From Portulaca oleracea (lineage: Eukaryota > Streptophyta > Magnoliopsida > Caryophyllales > Portulacaceae), in contig CM055882.1 of NCBI GenBank assembly GCA_029582165.1, positions 18,617,867-18,681,866 on the forward strand: DNA of 64,000 nucleotides, read 5' to 3'. Of this stretch, positions 10,059 to 23,200 are shown piece by piece. Position 1 is the first letter of the stretch. Every line of letters starts with the position of its first letter. A program made the position numbers and the translations under genes. The notes below the pieces were generated by a model, which ran no database searches, was not told the DNA's origin, and saw nothing but the letters and a program-made list of their open reading frames with translations.

Positions 10059-10650
10059 AGGGGTGTCCACGGTGGGTTGTTTGCATTTTGGACCCTGAAG
10101 TATATGGTAATTTATATTTTAAACCCTTGGTTTTATTATTTATTTTTTGGACCCTAATGTTTATGGGTTGAATAAAAAAGGGTCTTAAAGTTTGTAGGTT
10201 GAAAAAAAAAAAAAGGCTTGTGTACTGTTTTTCTTTTTCTTCCCATGTTTGAATTTAACTCCCGATTAGCGCCAAACATCAGGACTAAGGTTAAAACTAA
10301 TATTAAAGTTGTAATACACCTCTCTTATTCATGTCGGAACTACTTAGACCCATGTTACTTTAGGGTCTAATTAGTTCCGACATGAATAAGCAAGGTGTAT
10401 TATAGCTTTAATGTTAGTTTTAACCTTAGTCTTGAAGTTTGACACTAATCGGGAGATAAATTCAAACATGGGAAGAAAAAGAAAAACAGTACACGGACCT
10501 TTTTTTTCAACCTACAAACTTTAAGGTCCGTTTTTATTCAACCCATAAACTTTAGGGTCTAAAAAATAAATAATAAAATCAAGGGTTTAAAAAATAAATT
10601 ACCCTAAATTTCAGGGTCCAAAATGCAAAAAACCCCGGACACCCCTAGCC
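10059..10650. repeat. Long inverted repeat (foldback) inside the hAT element
   Basis: The left arm begins AGGGGTGTCC and runs through GCATTTTGGACCCTGAA. The right arm is its reverse complement ending GGACACCCCT. Arms are about 290 bp with a centre near 10350. The transcript would fold into a long double-stranded hairpin. Confidence 0.9.
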
Positions 10651-10749
10651 AAAGAAAAATTTGTGATTATCTAATATTACTCCGAAGAAATTTTCCTAAT
10701 TGGAGCTAGTGGACACCGTAAAAAAGATGCCAAAAATGTTAAAATAATA

Positions 10750-11008
10750 CTCCATTTGTCCCAAATAACATAACTTGTCCAAGTTGACTAATTATGTCAA
10801 AATTTTAAATTTTTGATCGTTAATTTATCAAATTATATGTTGAGTTATTATACAAGACTACCACACTATTAGATTTGTGATGAAAAGTATTTTTACCTGA
10901 ATACAATATTATTAGTGTTGCTAAGATAAAATGTGATATTAGTGGTCAAAGTGTTGCATCGAAGACCGTGAAATAGTAAACTGGACAAATTAATTGGTAC
11001 GGAGGGAG
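10750..11008. mobile_element. Stowaway-like MITE, 259 bp
   Basis: Ends CTCCATTTGTCCC and, from the right, CTCCCTCCGTACC, flanked by TA on both sides (10748-10749 and 11009-11010). CTCCCTCCGT ends with a TA duplication define Stowaway (Tc1/mariner-related) MITEs. Confidence 0.85.
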
Positions 11009-11309
11009 TACCAAATCATTTTTTTACAAACAAAAAGTGTAAGTTAATGAATTGGGTAATTGAGTATCAGTATAAGTTTAAGATATAAATATTTAGTTTA
11101 TGTGAAATTTCAATTTATTTGGTCGGCATACATATTATATGCTGATGTGAAGTTTTGTTAAGCTTGTGAATATGTCATTTAATATTTATTTCTATTTTTA
11201 TTGCTATTTATTTAATTTTTATTTATTTATTTTTTTAAAAGCACTTATGTAATAACAAGTATATTGGACACCCCTAAGATTAATGTCTGGATCTGCCACT
11301 GACTGTCGA

Positions 11310-11909
11310 CCGAGCTCCTAATTGGACCATCATGTTGGGAAAATGATTATTGCAAGCAATTAGCATGTGGGATTGATGTGATTTTGAGTTTCATGAACAT
11401 AGGGACATTGGATGTCAAAACTCAATCACATGGGTTAAGTGTTGGAGAACATTTATTGAACTGAACCACGGTGAGAAATTCTTTAAGTTATTGTAATTGT
11501 CATAAGAATTCTCACTAACTCAAAGAAATTCCTAAATCCTAAGTTCTTTACACTTCATACATGGTTCGTTGTGACTTTGGAGCGCGTCCGAAACCTTTCG
11601 TAAAAGGAGGTGAAGTGGGCGGTGTCCGGGTTATTTTCAATCATGTAGTGATTTGTAGTTGAACAGGATGAAATTGCCCATCCTCTCTGAGGGTTTCATG
11701 TCTCATAGGCCACTCGATGAGCTTAGATTGGAAAGTGCATGGCCAAGCCTAGATGGATCAGTAGTTGATCATCTGTTTTTAAGTCTAACTCGGAGATCGA
11801 GAAACATTCGGGCTAAATAAGGAAGACTTGCGCTTACCTTATCCGAATTAGAGACATTAAAGTGACAAGGGAATTTGTATTTTGATCACTTGTGGGACAG
11901 GTGGGAGAT
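11310..11909. other. Unassigned sequence ending in a purine tract (likely copia interior)
   Basis: No coding similarity recognised. It ends GGTGGGAGAT just before TGTTGGG, the usual copia polypurine tract and LTR start, so it may be the eroded 3' interior of a copia element. Confidence 0.35.
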
Positions 11910-11916
11910 TGTTGGG

Positions 11917-14374
11917 TGTAACACCCCTGGATATTAATCATCAGATTAAGCTAACGATCTACTTAACCCAATAATTAGCGCAGCGAAAAAACTCACCTGA
12001 GGGCATTACCGTCGTCTATCAACGATAGACAAGGCCAACTACATCCCAACACACATCCATAACTTTATCCAACATACACATTACAACCCATCACAACCTA
12101 CTTAACATAACAACTTCACAACATAACGCATAATTTGAATGCAAAACAATACACCATAATAGCAACTCCTTGAACTACAAGACATATTTCTCTACTAATT
12201 CACCTTCGTCGACTTACGTGGCCTAAGGGTTCGTCCATCCGGTGTCCTGCCTTTACTCTTAGCCGGGCACCCTAAAACGAAAACATAAAACTTCGAAACG
12301 TGGGATAAACTCAGTATGTATACTCCTATAATGTAAGAATCATTCGAACTTTAATTTAGTTATTAGTGTGGTTCCAAAACCTTTCAAAAACAACATAAAA
12401 TAACATAAATAAATAAAAGTAAAACAATTACATAATATAAGCATAACTTAACCTATGTATGCAAAATATGACTTCACCTGTATATTGAATCACAACATAG
12501 TTTTAACATACACTTGCAGCATACCTAACCTGATATAAAATACACATAAAACCATAACCTAACATGACCTTAAATCCCCATAAATCGAGACTCATAAACT
12601 TTGGTATGTGACTCATAAAGCTTTACTTTGATTCCAATGACTTGGGTAACTTAAGCTACTAAGAACTTGGTTGCCCTATTATTATCTTGAAAGTCCCCTA
12701 CTTGCGATCATCAGCTAAGCCTCCGTATGCACATACCCGGACCGATCGGGAGATCCGGATGGTGGACAATGTCCTATAATGGCCAGATTTCCATGGGGTA
12801 CACCTATGACACAAATTATCCTGATGTGCGCTAAAGCACGGTTTGCATGGTGTGTACTAAGACACGATTTCCTTAGGGTGCACTATGGCGCGATTAACAT
12901 GATGCGTACGAAGACGCGATTTTCTTGGGGTGCTTCAATCAAGATTACATGGGCGGGGCCTTTACTTATGTGTGAAAACTTGAAAACATGTATTGCTTTG
13001 TATCTTATTATTGGGTTTCTTATAAGACCCAACTATGACATAAACTATTCATAAACTCTCGGACGAACTCGCACATGCATAGTAACTCCCTCTTGAAACC
13101 CTTAACAAAATCAATACTTGTTACCATAAAGAAATAACCAGTCCAAAAATACTTACGTGACATATATGTATATGTTTAAACATGAAGATGTGTATTTGCA
13201 GACTTAACTAAGATATTTTACGTAATAAGCCTTACTTTGGTCCTTAGAGCCATATAACTCCTTTTAAACTTTATCATGACATGTAGTATTGAAGTAAATA
13301 ATAAGATACTTAAGAACAACATAAGCTTTACAAGGCATAAAAAATAGTAAACTGTGTACTCATAAATAACTAAGTATGATGCTTTATTTTGTTGAACTTA
13401 CTCAATGCATAAAACCATATAAACAAGTACTCATACTTCAACATGTCATATTGAAATGAAAAGAATAACATAAAACCAATAGATTACCTCTGAAAATAAC
13501 ATAAAAACCTATAGATTACCTCTGAAAATAACATAAAAACCAATAGATTACCTCTGAAAATAACATAAAAACCTTCTAAAAATCATATTCTATCTATGAT
13601 TTTAATAAAGAAAAAAGAGGAGAAGAGGGATGAGATTACTCTTGCAAGAGGAGAGAATGAAGGAAGGTGATGATGGGGATGCAAGGGAGCGACGGTGGCC
13701 GGAGGGTGGCCGAGAAAAACTCCAGTGGCGGCTGGTGGTGGCCGGAAGAGGCGGCGACAGCTGGGCGTATAGGAGCCGAAGGGACAAGTGAGAGGGAGAA
13801 CAAGAGTGAGAGCTTGAGTGTTTGAATGTTATCTTCCAAAATAACATACCACCATACTATAACCTTAATAAAACCAAGGCCCAACTCTTGCTCCCTCCTC
13901 TTTTAGGCCGGCTAACGTGGGCCCAAATGGGGAAATTGATCAATTTAATCTTCCCTCTTGTAATTATATCTCCCAATTTCCCAAAATTACCTAAACCCGG
14001 TATACCGTAAAATATTAAAAGAACTCATGGAAACCTAAATAAGTACACTCATATACTTCCTCGAAGCTTCTTATAATTATATATGAAACTGAATTGGATA
14101 AAGGAAGACTCGATAAATTGATCTTGGAATAGAAAACATAAACTATCAAAAACACTATGAATTAACGGAAGGGATTCATTAACAAAGAGAAATAAATTTT
14201 AGATTGATGTACTTGTCGATCGTTGCACTATTCAAGTCCTGCAAAACACACACTTAGTTAGATGGGAAAAAAAAAAGTGGAGCACGCGCTTTAATTAATC
14301 GTGATTTATTCTTAACTTTGATTATTTAAACTAATTAATAGGTAATAAGGGGTGATTTTCTTTGGGTTATTACA
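11917..14374 (+). mobile_element. Solo LTR, Tekay-like Ty3/gypsy, 2458 bp
   Basis: It starts TGTAACACCCC and ends GGGTTATTACA, flanked by the perfect 5-bp duplication TTGGG (11912-11916 and 14375-14379). The same start and a similar end (GGGTCATTACA) occur in the Tekay-like LTR at 48072-55279, whose orientation is fixed by its polypurine tract. No internal domain is present, as expected after LTR-LTR recombination. Confidence 0.85.
12799..12935. repeat. 26-bp tandem repeat with covarying hairpin arms
   Basis: Units at about 12800, 12826, 12852, 12878 and 12904. Arms read GTGC...GCAC, GTGT...ACAC, GTGC...GCGC and GCGT...ACGC around CTAAA/CTATG-like loops, so the paired bases change together. 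Confidence 0.75.
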
Positions 14375-14782
14375 TTGGGAGTGCCCCAACAATGTTCAAA
14401 TACAACCGAGTACTCAAGCCAATATGGCACGGTGATTAACGTCTTTGTTAAAAGATCTATTAATTAGTGATTGAACAGTTCAAGCACAGCCATGCCAGTT
14501 GATCCCACAGGGTCACATAAGTCAGTACCCAAATGCAAGAGTATGTTGGAAAGAGGGTCGGATCAATAGAGTATTGAATTGGGGAGGTCAGAAAACCCCT
14601 AGGGGGTGAAAAGAAGGCATCACGGAGGGTGACAGGGGCCACCACAGTCCATGGTGCCCTCTTGGGAAGCAGATTCTGAATCTCCTGCTCACCATGGTCC
14701 ATGGTGATGCCCAGGAGGCGCGTCCCACATCGAGACTTGTGCCCTTCCCCTCCCCTCCCCTCCCCTCCCCTCTTCTCTCACC

Positions 14783-14790
14783 TATATAAG
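14783..14790 (+). promoter_or_regulatory. TATA box of the copia-type LTR
   Basis: CACCTATATAAGGGGG follows a CCCCTCCCCT repeat (14745-14770), a plausible LTR core promoter. Confidence 0.5.
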
Positions 14791-14999
14791 GGGGTCCCCT
14801 TGAGATGGAAAACCTTGTCTTTCCATCCCAAGTGGCCATTGTAAAGGCTAGTCACTTATTTGAGATTTAAGGGATACCACGAAACCTTTCCTTTGAAAGT
14901 GAAAGGTTTCCCGGTTTTAGGAGTCTCAGGGTGATTTTCCAAGAAACATGTTGCACTACAAGGAGTACGGTTGTCGATCTCAGGGAGCTAGGTCTAACA

Positions 15000-16579
15000 A
15001 AGGTCTTGGTCAGTGTCCTCTAGATTGAAGCATAAAATCAGGTGAATGATTTGGGTTCAATAAAACAACAAACACGAAGGGAAAATACAATAAGGGAACA
15101 ACCTCGGGCAAGGAAATCCCCAACTAGCATGCCAAACATCATGAATCATAAACCTTACACTAATCATGCACGCATCGAATTAGGGAATCAATTCATATTA
15201 GACCATCTAAGTCTTCTCTCGAAGGTCATTAAGCTAACTCAATTGCATTAGTTGTTGTTCTCACACAAACCAAAGCAAAAGAATTACAAGGTACCGATTT
15301 CTCCCTTAATGACAACCTAAATTATTCTCATATCTAAGTTGTAATCATCTAAACAAGTTGCATTAGGCCTAAATTCCTTTTCTCAAAGGTAACATAAACC
15401 CTAATTAGCACAAGATAAGACTCTCTCGAGCCTCACATCAACCACAATTAACAACTTGATAGAAATTCGATCTTTAAACATTAATTAATGTGGAAAATGT
15501 AATTGCAATTAAAAAGGCATACTAGTGGCAAATCCCCAACCCAAGTTGGAGAATTTAGCCACTCATATTCATGGTGAAACAAAAAGCAAATTAATGAACA
15601 ATGAACAAATCACAAACACAAGGAAGAGAGAAAGAAGAAATTGATACCAAAAACTTGAAATTAACTTAATTTGATTCCAAAGTGCTATAATCTTCAATCC
15701 TCTTCAATCCAAAAGCAAGTAGATCCTTCTAAAGTTGAGAGAAACAGCTTCTATGAAAACCCTAGAATAGTTGTTGCTAATTAACCAATGATAACCACTG
15801 TTTTTTTTAATTAAAACAATAAGACTGCATTTTGGCAATGTGCACAAGCGTGCGCTTGGGTGTGTGCCTATTTTGGAAATTCTGGACTGGCGCACAGGCG
15901 TGCGCCTGGGTTTACGCCCTTGGAGAGGTCTCCGTTGGGATTCTTCACACACTCTTTTCATCCTGTCTTCCTCATCTTTCACCCAACGATCATTAAAGCG
16001 CCGTGAATCGCCCAAAATTCACCTACACTTGACAAAGTTAAGTATTTTAGCTACAACAAGCGAGGATGAGCTAACCTGAGTGAAATTTGTGTCAAAGTAG
16101 GTAAAATACTCCCAAAACACAACCTGAAAACCGAGGTTTAAGGCGGTAAAACTGAGGTTTATCAAAACCTACCAAAGGAAGGAAGGAAGGGCAAGTTGTA
16201 TAAGATACGATCAACATACTCTTTTGACCTTGATTTGATCAGGGTTGAAACGCTCTAGCAGTCATGCCGAAAGGTGCTACGTGGACCTTTTGAGGAGGAT
16301 TCCTATTTGGAATCTTCTACTTGGAGTCCCTTTTGGAGTCCGAAGCGTTCAAGAGTCCAAGGTCGGCTGAGACTATCGTATTTAAAGACGAGGTAATACT
16401 AATCCCCTATTATCTTTTCAATTCTGTTATTTATTTTTGGTTTAGTTTAGTTTAGATTAGGTGGGATTCCTAATAGTTAGGATTTCTATTCCGCCCCTAA
16501 TCGGGGTGGTCCCGATTAGATCGGGCCCACCTCTTCTTGTGGCCTAGTTAGGACTAGACCACCTAACCCAACAAATTTA
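15000..16579. mobile_element. Unclassified LTR-like sequence with CAAGCGTGCGCTTG palindromes
   Basis: AT-rich noncoding sequence. Two related palindromes, CAAGCGTGCGCTTG (near 15846) and CAGGCGTGCGCCTG (near 15896), keep arm pairing while differing at two paired positions. No termini, genes or domains were identified; 16200-16579 shows nothing recognisable. Confidence 0.35.
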
Positions 16580-19095
16580 AGGAGTTGATCAAGTGGATAC
16601 CAAGTTTACGTCTAGGAAGACACTCACTCTTAAGGATGTAGGCTATGGCCCGGAAGTGAGTAAGAACCTTGTTCTGGGTTTCTATTAAGTAGGCATGGAT
16701 TTCTCCAAATTTACAATGGAGACAACTATGTACTTTCTAAGGGTGGGGTGTTTGTAGGCAAAGTCTATGCTAGTGGGACCATGCTTAAGCTTAATGTTGG
16801 GTACAATGACTATTGCTAATGTTAATGAAGTGATTTCTGATTGTACGTATGTGCATCCTTGCTCCCCTACTTCTTTATGACATTATCGTCTTAGGCATGT
16901 GAACTTTAAGAAAATGCAAGCTATGTTTAGACTTGACCTAATTCCTCATGTGGATGATAATATTAGGAAGTGTCATGATAGCCAAAATAATTAAAGCATC
17001 ATTTCCATGTGTTGAGAGGGAAACTAAATTGCTTGACCTCATTCATAATGATGTAGGACATTTTCCCGCCATTCCTACCATCGGTGGCAAACCGCACTAC
17101 ATAACTTTCATATACGACCATTCAAGATGTTGTGGGGTCTATCTCTTGAGATCAAAAGATGAAGCACTTAATAGTGTAGAACATATAACGCCAAAAGTGA
17201 ATTGCATTGTGAATCTTTCATTAAAGCTTAGACCGGATAGAGGTGAGGATATTATGAGCCTAAATATTTCCAAGACAGTGGAATGGTTCATCAAGTGATA
17301 GCGCCCTATGCTCCTTAACAAAATGAGGTGGTTGAAAGCAATAATAGATCTCCAAAAAAATGGCCAACAGGATGTTTTTTAACTAGGGTTCAAGTGAAGG
17401 GCTTTGGGGAGAAGGAATGCTTACCACTTGCTACATTCAGAATAAAACTCCCTCTTATAGGGATTCTAAAAGTCCTTATGAACTTTGGAACAAACATAAA
17501 TGAAACTTAAGTCACTTAAGGGTTTGGGGACATCGGGCCATTGTTAAGGTCTCTGAACCCAAGAAAAGAAAGTTGGGTGAAAAGGGTATTTAAAGTATAT
17601 TCCTTGTTCATATTCAAAGTAGTAAGGCATATAGGTTCATGGTGATTGAACCTAATGAGCTAGTAATAGTGAATATCGTTATAGAGTCCATTGATGCCTC
17701 TTTTGATGAGCAAAGGTTTCATTCAATACCAAGATCCAATGATGTCTCTTATGACATGGTTCCAAGTCAACAAGAATCTAGTGATCAACATGAAAATGTT
17801 TGAACCTAGAAGAAGTAAAAGAGTTAGAAAAGAGAAACCATGGGGGGTAATTTCTATCTCTACTTAGTAGAGGGGACTAGGGATAAGATTTACAGTCAAA
17901 TCTCTTACGTTCATAACGTTGAGTGTGATCCTAGGACCTTTAGTGAGGCCTTGGAATCACAAGATGCCAGCTTTTGGAAGGAGGTTATACAAGAAAAGAT
18001 GGACCCAATTAGGGAGAACAATACTTGGATGCTTGTTGATCCTCCATGAAGTGGTAAAACCATTACCTCTAAATGGATCTTTTAAAGGAAAAGAAAAGTA
18101 TATGGTATCATAGAAAGGTATAAGGCCCAACTTGTAGTTGGGGGCTTAACACAAAGACATGGTATAGACTACTTTAATGTCTATACACCGGTAGCAAGAA
18201 TAATGACTATATGAGTTCTAATAGCGTTAGCATCTATCTATAAGCTTGTAATTCACTAAATGGATGTTAAAACTGCTTTTCTAAATGGTGAATTAGAGGA
18301 AGAGGTGTATTGTATATCCTTCAACTCGAAGGCTTTATTCTCAAAGGTCGAGAAAGGGAAGCATGCAAATTAGTTAAATCTTTACATGGTCTAAAACAAG
18401 CTCCTAAACAATGGTATCAAAAGCTTAATGAAGTAGTGCTTTATTTTGGTTTTTTCATCAATGAATCTGATAAGTGTGTGTACTATAAGTTTAAAAATGG
18501 AAATGGTGTCATTATATGTTTATATGTTGCTGATATGTGGATCTTTGGCATTGACGTGGAACAAGTTGAGAAAACCAAGAGTTTTATTTCATCCATGTTT
18601 GCTATGAAAGACACGGGCGGAGCAAATGTGATTTTGGGCATTAAGATCATTATGAATAATGATGGTATTAGCCTTTCACAATCCCATTACATCAAAAAGG
18701 TGTTGGAGAACTGCAGATGTAAAGAACTTGATATATGCCAAGGTTATTGGTAGTTTGATATATGCCATGACAAGTATGAGGCCAAATATTGCTTATGCAA
18801 TAGGCAAATTAAATAGGTACACTAGTAATCCTAATAAGTACAATTGGCATGCCATTAGGAGGGTATTAAGATACCTTAAGAAAACCCTACATTATGCCTA
18901 ACACTATTCAAGAGAACCTTCTTTGGATATGTCTGCAACATTTCAAGCTACAGAGTTTGATAAGTCTCCTCTTTATGAAGCAAGAGTTCTATCCTACGGT
19001 TATATACAATTGGCATATAAATCAAATTGGAATAAGTGCACCTGCGGCTCTCTTGACTATTCAAGTAATTCCCATCCTACACCCTTACTTTTGAA
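16580..19095 (+). pseudogene. Ty1/copia pol remnant (protease to RNase H)
   Basis: Degenerate frames in order: protease/pre-integrase region (about 16580-16980, with LWHYRLRHVNFKKMQ, the integrase zinc-finger start), integrase core (16990-17320, LLDLIHNDVGHFPAIPT and FIYDHSR), reverse transcriptase (about 17940-18700, FWKEVIQEKMDPIREN, MDVKTAFLNGELEEEVY, LVKSLHGLKQAPKQWYQK), and the RNase H-proximal region (18720-18900, YTSNPNKYNWHAIRRVLRYL). The catalytic YVDD box is YVAD at 18523-18534. Many stops and frameshifts and no paired LTRs: a dead fragment truncated at both ends. Confidence 0.9.
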
Positions 19096-19121
19096 CAGGA
19101 TCAAACTAGGAATTAGAAACT

Positions 19122-19373
19122 GATGTGGACAACTACATTGCCAAGGATGCGGAGGGACAGATCTTGTGGGCAGATGGAAAGGATAAGATGGCTTTCTGGA
19201 CGGCGGAGGTGGATGAGATGAGAGTTGTGGTGTTTGCACCAGAGACAACAGCTAAACTTGGCTTAAGGGACATCTCACTTGAAGTTGATGCTTTAGCAGT
19301 AACCAAAAGCATGAAGGACACAGGGCACCGTCAAGCAACTGGAGTTGCCATATTGAATGACTTTCAAGTTTGA
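19122..19373 (+). pseudogene. Orphan RNase H-like domain (RVT_3 type) fragment
   Basis: The frame has an RNase H-fold pattern of the plant reverse-transcriptase-like family: a DAEGQILWADG strand pair, an AEVDEMRVVVFAPETTAKLGL helix and a LEVDALAV strand. It is only about 80 codons, with no zinc finger or RT upstream, and begins right after the copia remnant ends. Best read as a LINE-derived or domesticated-domain fragment. The Met at 19125 need not be a real start. Confidence 0.5.
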
Positions 19374-20223
19374 AGAAGAGGCTGGATGTCGAGGAACTCG
19401 AGCAGAAAGAAAGGATGAGAAATCAAGTTGAATACAGAATTGCACACCGATGTTTAGCAGCTAATAACAAATGTGTTTGGTCTTTGAGGCCTCCTTATTG
19501 GATGTCAGACCACTTGTAGGAGGACAATGTTTCTGTTTGAATGGAAGTTCCTTTCGGTTACCCATTTTGAGTCAAACCTACATTGAAGTGAAGTGTCCAA
19601 CCTAAAATATTGTGTATATTTCACACAAGTCTTTTTTGCATGAACTAATGATGACTATAAACTTGAAAAAAATTATTCTACCTCAACGAGACTTGAAAAA
19701 TTCTATCAACCAAAGAATAGTTATACACTTAATATATAATAATTTGACTACAACCAATGGATATCATCACATAGTTCATATATTATTAAATATGTATAAA
19801 ACTCATCCAACAGTATATCGGCAGGTGTTCAAAACAGAATATTTCATACATAGCCTCAAAGGTCCCTTGATGAGAGATGAACCTAGTAGTTCTCTTAATT
19901 TCTCACCCATAAGCCGATACCATAATCCACAAATTCATGGGGACACCCTAGTCCAAAAAAGAAATGCAAGGGTGGAAAAAGTGATGGAGTCAGCTCTCTG
20001 TGCCTCTAATGGGATTGAACCCTTACTTTGTTGTAAAGTTTGGGAAATCCCACTTGAGTTGTCCTTTGATGACAGTTCTTATAAGTCATGATGACACACT
20101 ACAATGAAGCCGTTACAATTTCTTGCAATGAATTATTTTTAAGGGGGGGGGGGGGGAAGGAAAAACTATTCAACAGGACAATTCTTCTGAGGAATAAAGA
20201 ACAAAAAACATGTTATGAACCAC
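19374..20223. other. Intergenic sequence including the 3' flank of the coiled-coil gene
   Basis: The open frame at 19612-20091 has no recognisable domain and AT-rich composition; I do not call it a gene. A 14-base poly-G run lies near 20143. The first part is likely 3' untranslated sequence and terminator of the minus-strand gene, but no poly(A) signal could be fixed. Confidence 0.4.
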
Positions 20224-23200
20224 CTAATGGTTTCTCGGTTCCCTGTAAGTGGTAGGGGTTTCATTTTCTTCATTTCCCATCTTCTCTTTAGTTATCTGAG
20301 CTGCTAATATCAGCAACTCTACCATCTCTAGCCCAGCGGCTAAAACTGGATCTGATTTCTTGTCAGAGCCTTGAGGATCCCCCTCGACAATGACAGCTCC
20401 AGATGAAGCTATGTCTCCGTCTGACCAAATGGGGGTGCCAAGTGCATTCTTTACTAACTCTGCTTCCCAAATGATCTTCTCAAGCAGTCTTATTGTGTCA
20501 TTATTCGTGTCTTCAGATACAGATGTCTCTTTGGCCTAGAAATTTTTTGAATGAAGTTAGTTCTTAGCAGGAAAAGAGTGAGCAACTCCTAAAGCAAGTA
20601 TGAGCTATATTCTGGTTGTAGCTACTCAAGTTGTTAAACCTCAAAGACACAATTGTTTGTGGAAACATGTTCAGATACTAGAATCCCTGGTTACAGGTTC
20701 GCCTGCTTCTTTTTTTCTTTTTTTTTTTCTGGGGGTAAGGTCAGGTATGATTGATAAGTTTGGGTAAGTATAGGAAGCTTGGTAAATTTGGGTAATTATG
20801 GGAAGGTTGGTTGGATAAATTTCGGAAGAAGCTTGGATAAAATTTTGGTAAACACAGGAATGTTCGGTAAGTATAAAAGGTAGGTAAAGTTACCCAACCC
20901 AACCTTACACACAAAAAGAACAGAGGGCCAATGATTCAGAGATCGGTGTAGTGCTGTTCACAGCCATTTGCCTGATTAGAATGCAAAGCAGTGAAGCACT
21001 AAAAACTAGGGCTGCTTAATGCGAATATAAGAATTCAGTAAATGAGGCAATGCAATCAAGTGGCTGCAGACAAAACTCGACCTAGGACCAGCATAAGAAC
21101 TATGAATCAATATCGGTAGTTCTACAGACAGGACTAATAAGGGATTATGTTTAAAGAATCACCTGCATAAGACAGAGTCTGAGATTATGAATATTGGATG
21201 TCAAGCAATTCAAACTTCGCATATTGTCCTTGAGAGTTGCATTTTCAATCTGCAACCTGCATGCTAAATGTTCAAACTGCTGGCCAAGATAACTAAACGA
21301 TAACATGTTCTGATAGAAGACTCAAACCCATTGATTCGAACCAATAAAAGCTATAGACCTTGCATCATCCATGCTGAGAATAGATACACCGCGGGTCAAA
21401 GATCTCTCCGGCCCCACGACAGGATCCACTACAGGTGGAAGATTTTCTTTGGCACTAAACCAATGTTTCAAAGAAGTTTTTCTCCTCAGCAGCTTTTTGA
21501 GTTTCCAATCTCTCTCAGCAGTGAGTTCTCTTCTCTCACGGGAGCCAGTTAGACCTTGCTGTTTCTCCTCAATGGTTCTCCTGCAAGTTCACAACGTATG
21601 CTCTGAAAGGGGATGCCAGGTATGGGAACAAACAATGATACAAAGAGCTAGAGATGTAACACTGCTGACACAGTTGGAGAATTGACATGGGACTGTTAGC
21701 AGAAAATAGCTTGCACATGGAGTAATCACTCTCTCTTTCAAAGGAGGAAAATTGGATTCTAATAATCCCTAGTTTTGGCAATCAGAAGATAATAATCCCT
21801 ACTTGTACGCCAATGGTCTCAAAAAATATAATATTGTATTTTTTTGGACCACCAACGAGTGTATACCCTAAATATCGTGGATTTTGACTTACGTTTGCTC
21901 CAAAACTTAGCGCAAAACTTCCCCATGATTTTTAGTGAATTTACAACGTTTGTCTCTAATTTTTTTCAATTTTTCTAATTTGTATGATTTTCCCATTTCC
22001 TTAAAAAAATCATGATAATTTTTCGGATTCTCAAGAAAAAAGAAGGTTTAAAAATTCTTTTAGTATCTACACTCTATAACCTTTCTAGGGACAGGAATGA
22101 AAAAAAAATTAGAAAAATCAAAAAACTTAAAAAACCTCAAAGAGAAGATATGGAAGCATTCTTTTGGACCACCAACAAATGTATACTCTAACTATCGTAG
22201 ATTTTGACTTGAGTTTGCTCCAAAACTTAGCATAACACTTTTTCCACGATTTTTAGTGAATTTACAAATTTGTTCCAATTTTTTTCGATTTTTTTCTAAT
22301 TTTTCTAATTTTCCCCTTTTGTTCCTTTTAAATATCATAATAATTGTTCGGATTCTCAAAAAAATTAAAAGTTCTTTCAATAACTACACTTCATGACCTT
22401 TCAATTTATTTTTTTTTGGGACCAGTGAAGTACAAAAGTGATTATTATTGTCCAATTGCCAAAAGTAGGTATTATTACAATCCAATGGGAAGTCCGAGGC
22501 ATGAGCCCAATTCAATCAAAGCCCATGGTAACAAGTTAAGTGACGTTCCATCTTAAAACCAATTGGTGTTAAGAGGAGTAGTCCGCTTGACTTATATACC
22601 ATGTCCTTTATCTTTACTTTTTCGATGTGGGACATTTTTACTCGTGGGCGAATCCCAACAAATTCCTTAGGTGCTTGGAGCATCTTTAAAAAGTCCATGT
22701 CCATCTATATTAGCAGTCCATGACAAAGAGGCTCTAACAGAAACTTCAGGGGAGGGGGAGTCAGTGAAAGTATAGACGGAAATGGAGAAGGAATAAGACG
22801 ATGATTCCTTATGTGTTTGGTGGCTTTACCAGTCACAAAAGAGCACGCGTTGAAATTGACTTTTATTCCATAATTTAAGCCAGCAGAAGTTGGTGAAGTC
22901 ATCAAGGATGTAGCTGTTACCAAGGAAATAGAAACGATAAAGGCTAAACGTGGAAGAAGTATCCATCTATAAGACACTCTTTGTCCATAACTTATTCTTC
23001 TCAAAACCTTTGGCAGATACTTGGAGATCGCTGACTCGAAAAGGGGAATGGCAGATTGTCATCTAACTCAATGTACTACCATCCACTCATCCATAACTTA
23101 ACACCAAACTACCATTAAAACATTACACAACCTGGAATTAAGGAAATATGGATACAGAATAGCCGGGATATAGGATTTGAAGAAATCATACTCGAGTAAC

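Larger units (their letters stand above)
10035..11301. mobile_element. Non-autonomous hAT element, 1267 bp
   Basis: Ends CAGTGGCGGAT and, from the right, CAGTGGCAGATCC, each followed inward by GGGGTGTCCA. It is flanked by a perfect 8-bp duplication ACTGTCGA (10027-10034 and 11302-11309). CAGTGGCGGATC-type ends are a familiar plant hAT terminus. There is no transposase; the interior is a long foldback (10059-10650) plus a nested Stowaway MITE. Confidence 0.9.
11910..14999 (+). mobile_element. Ty1/copia-type LTR split by a solo LTR
   Basis: With the insert at 11917-14374 and one TSD copy removed, the sequence reads TGTTGGGAGTGCCCCAACA onward, a common copia LTR start, preceded by a purine tract. 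A TATA box is at 14783. The right end near 14999 (TCTAACA) is a guess based on a CA end. Confidence 0.5.

Noticed and set aside
22480..22700. LTR-like phrase with CGATGTGGGACA
   Set aside because: Only one terminus-like motif; no partner LTR, TSD or primer-binding site was found.
22705..23004. 99-codon minus-strand ORF between exons 22 and 23, considered as an extra exon
   Set aside because: Exon 22 and exon 23 phases already join (GA/G), the ORF has no coiled-coil character, and no splice sites in the right phase were seen.
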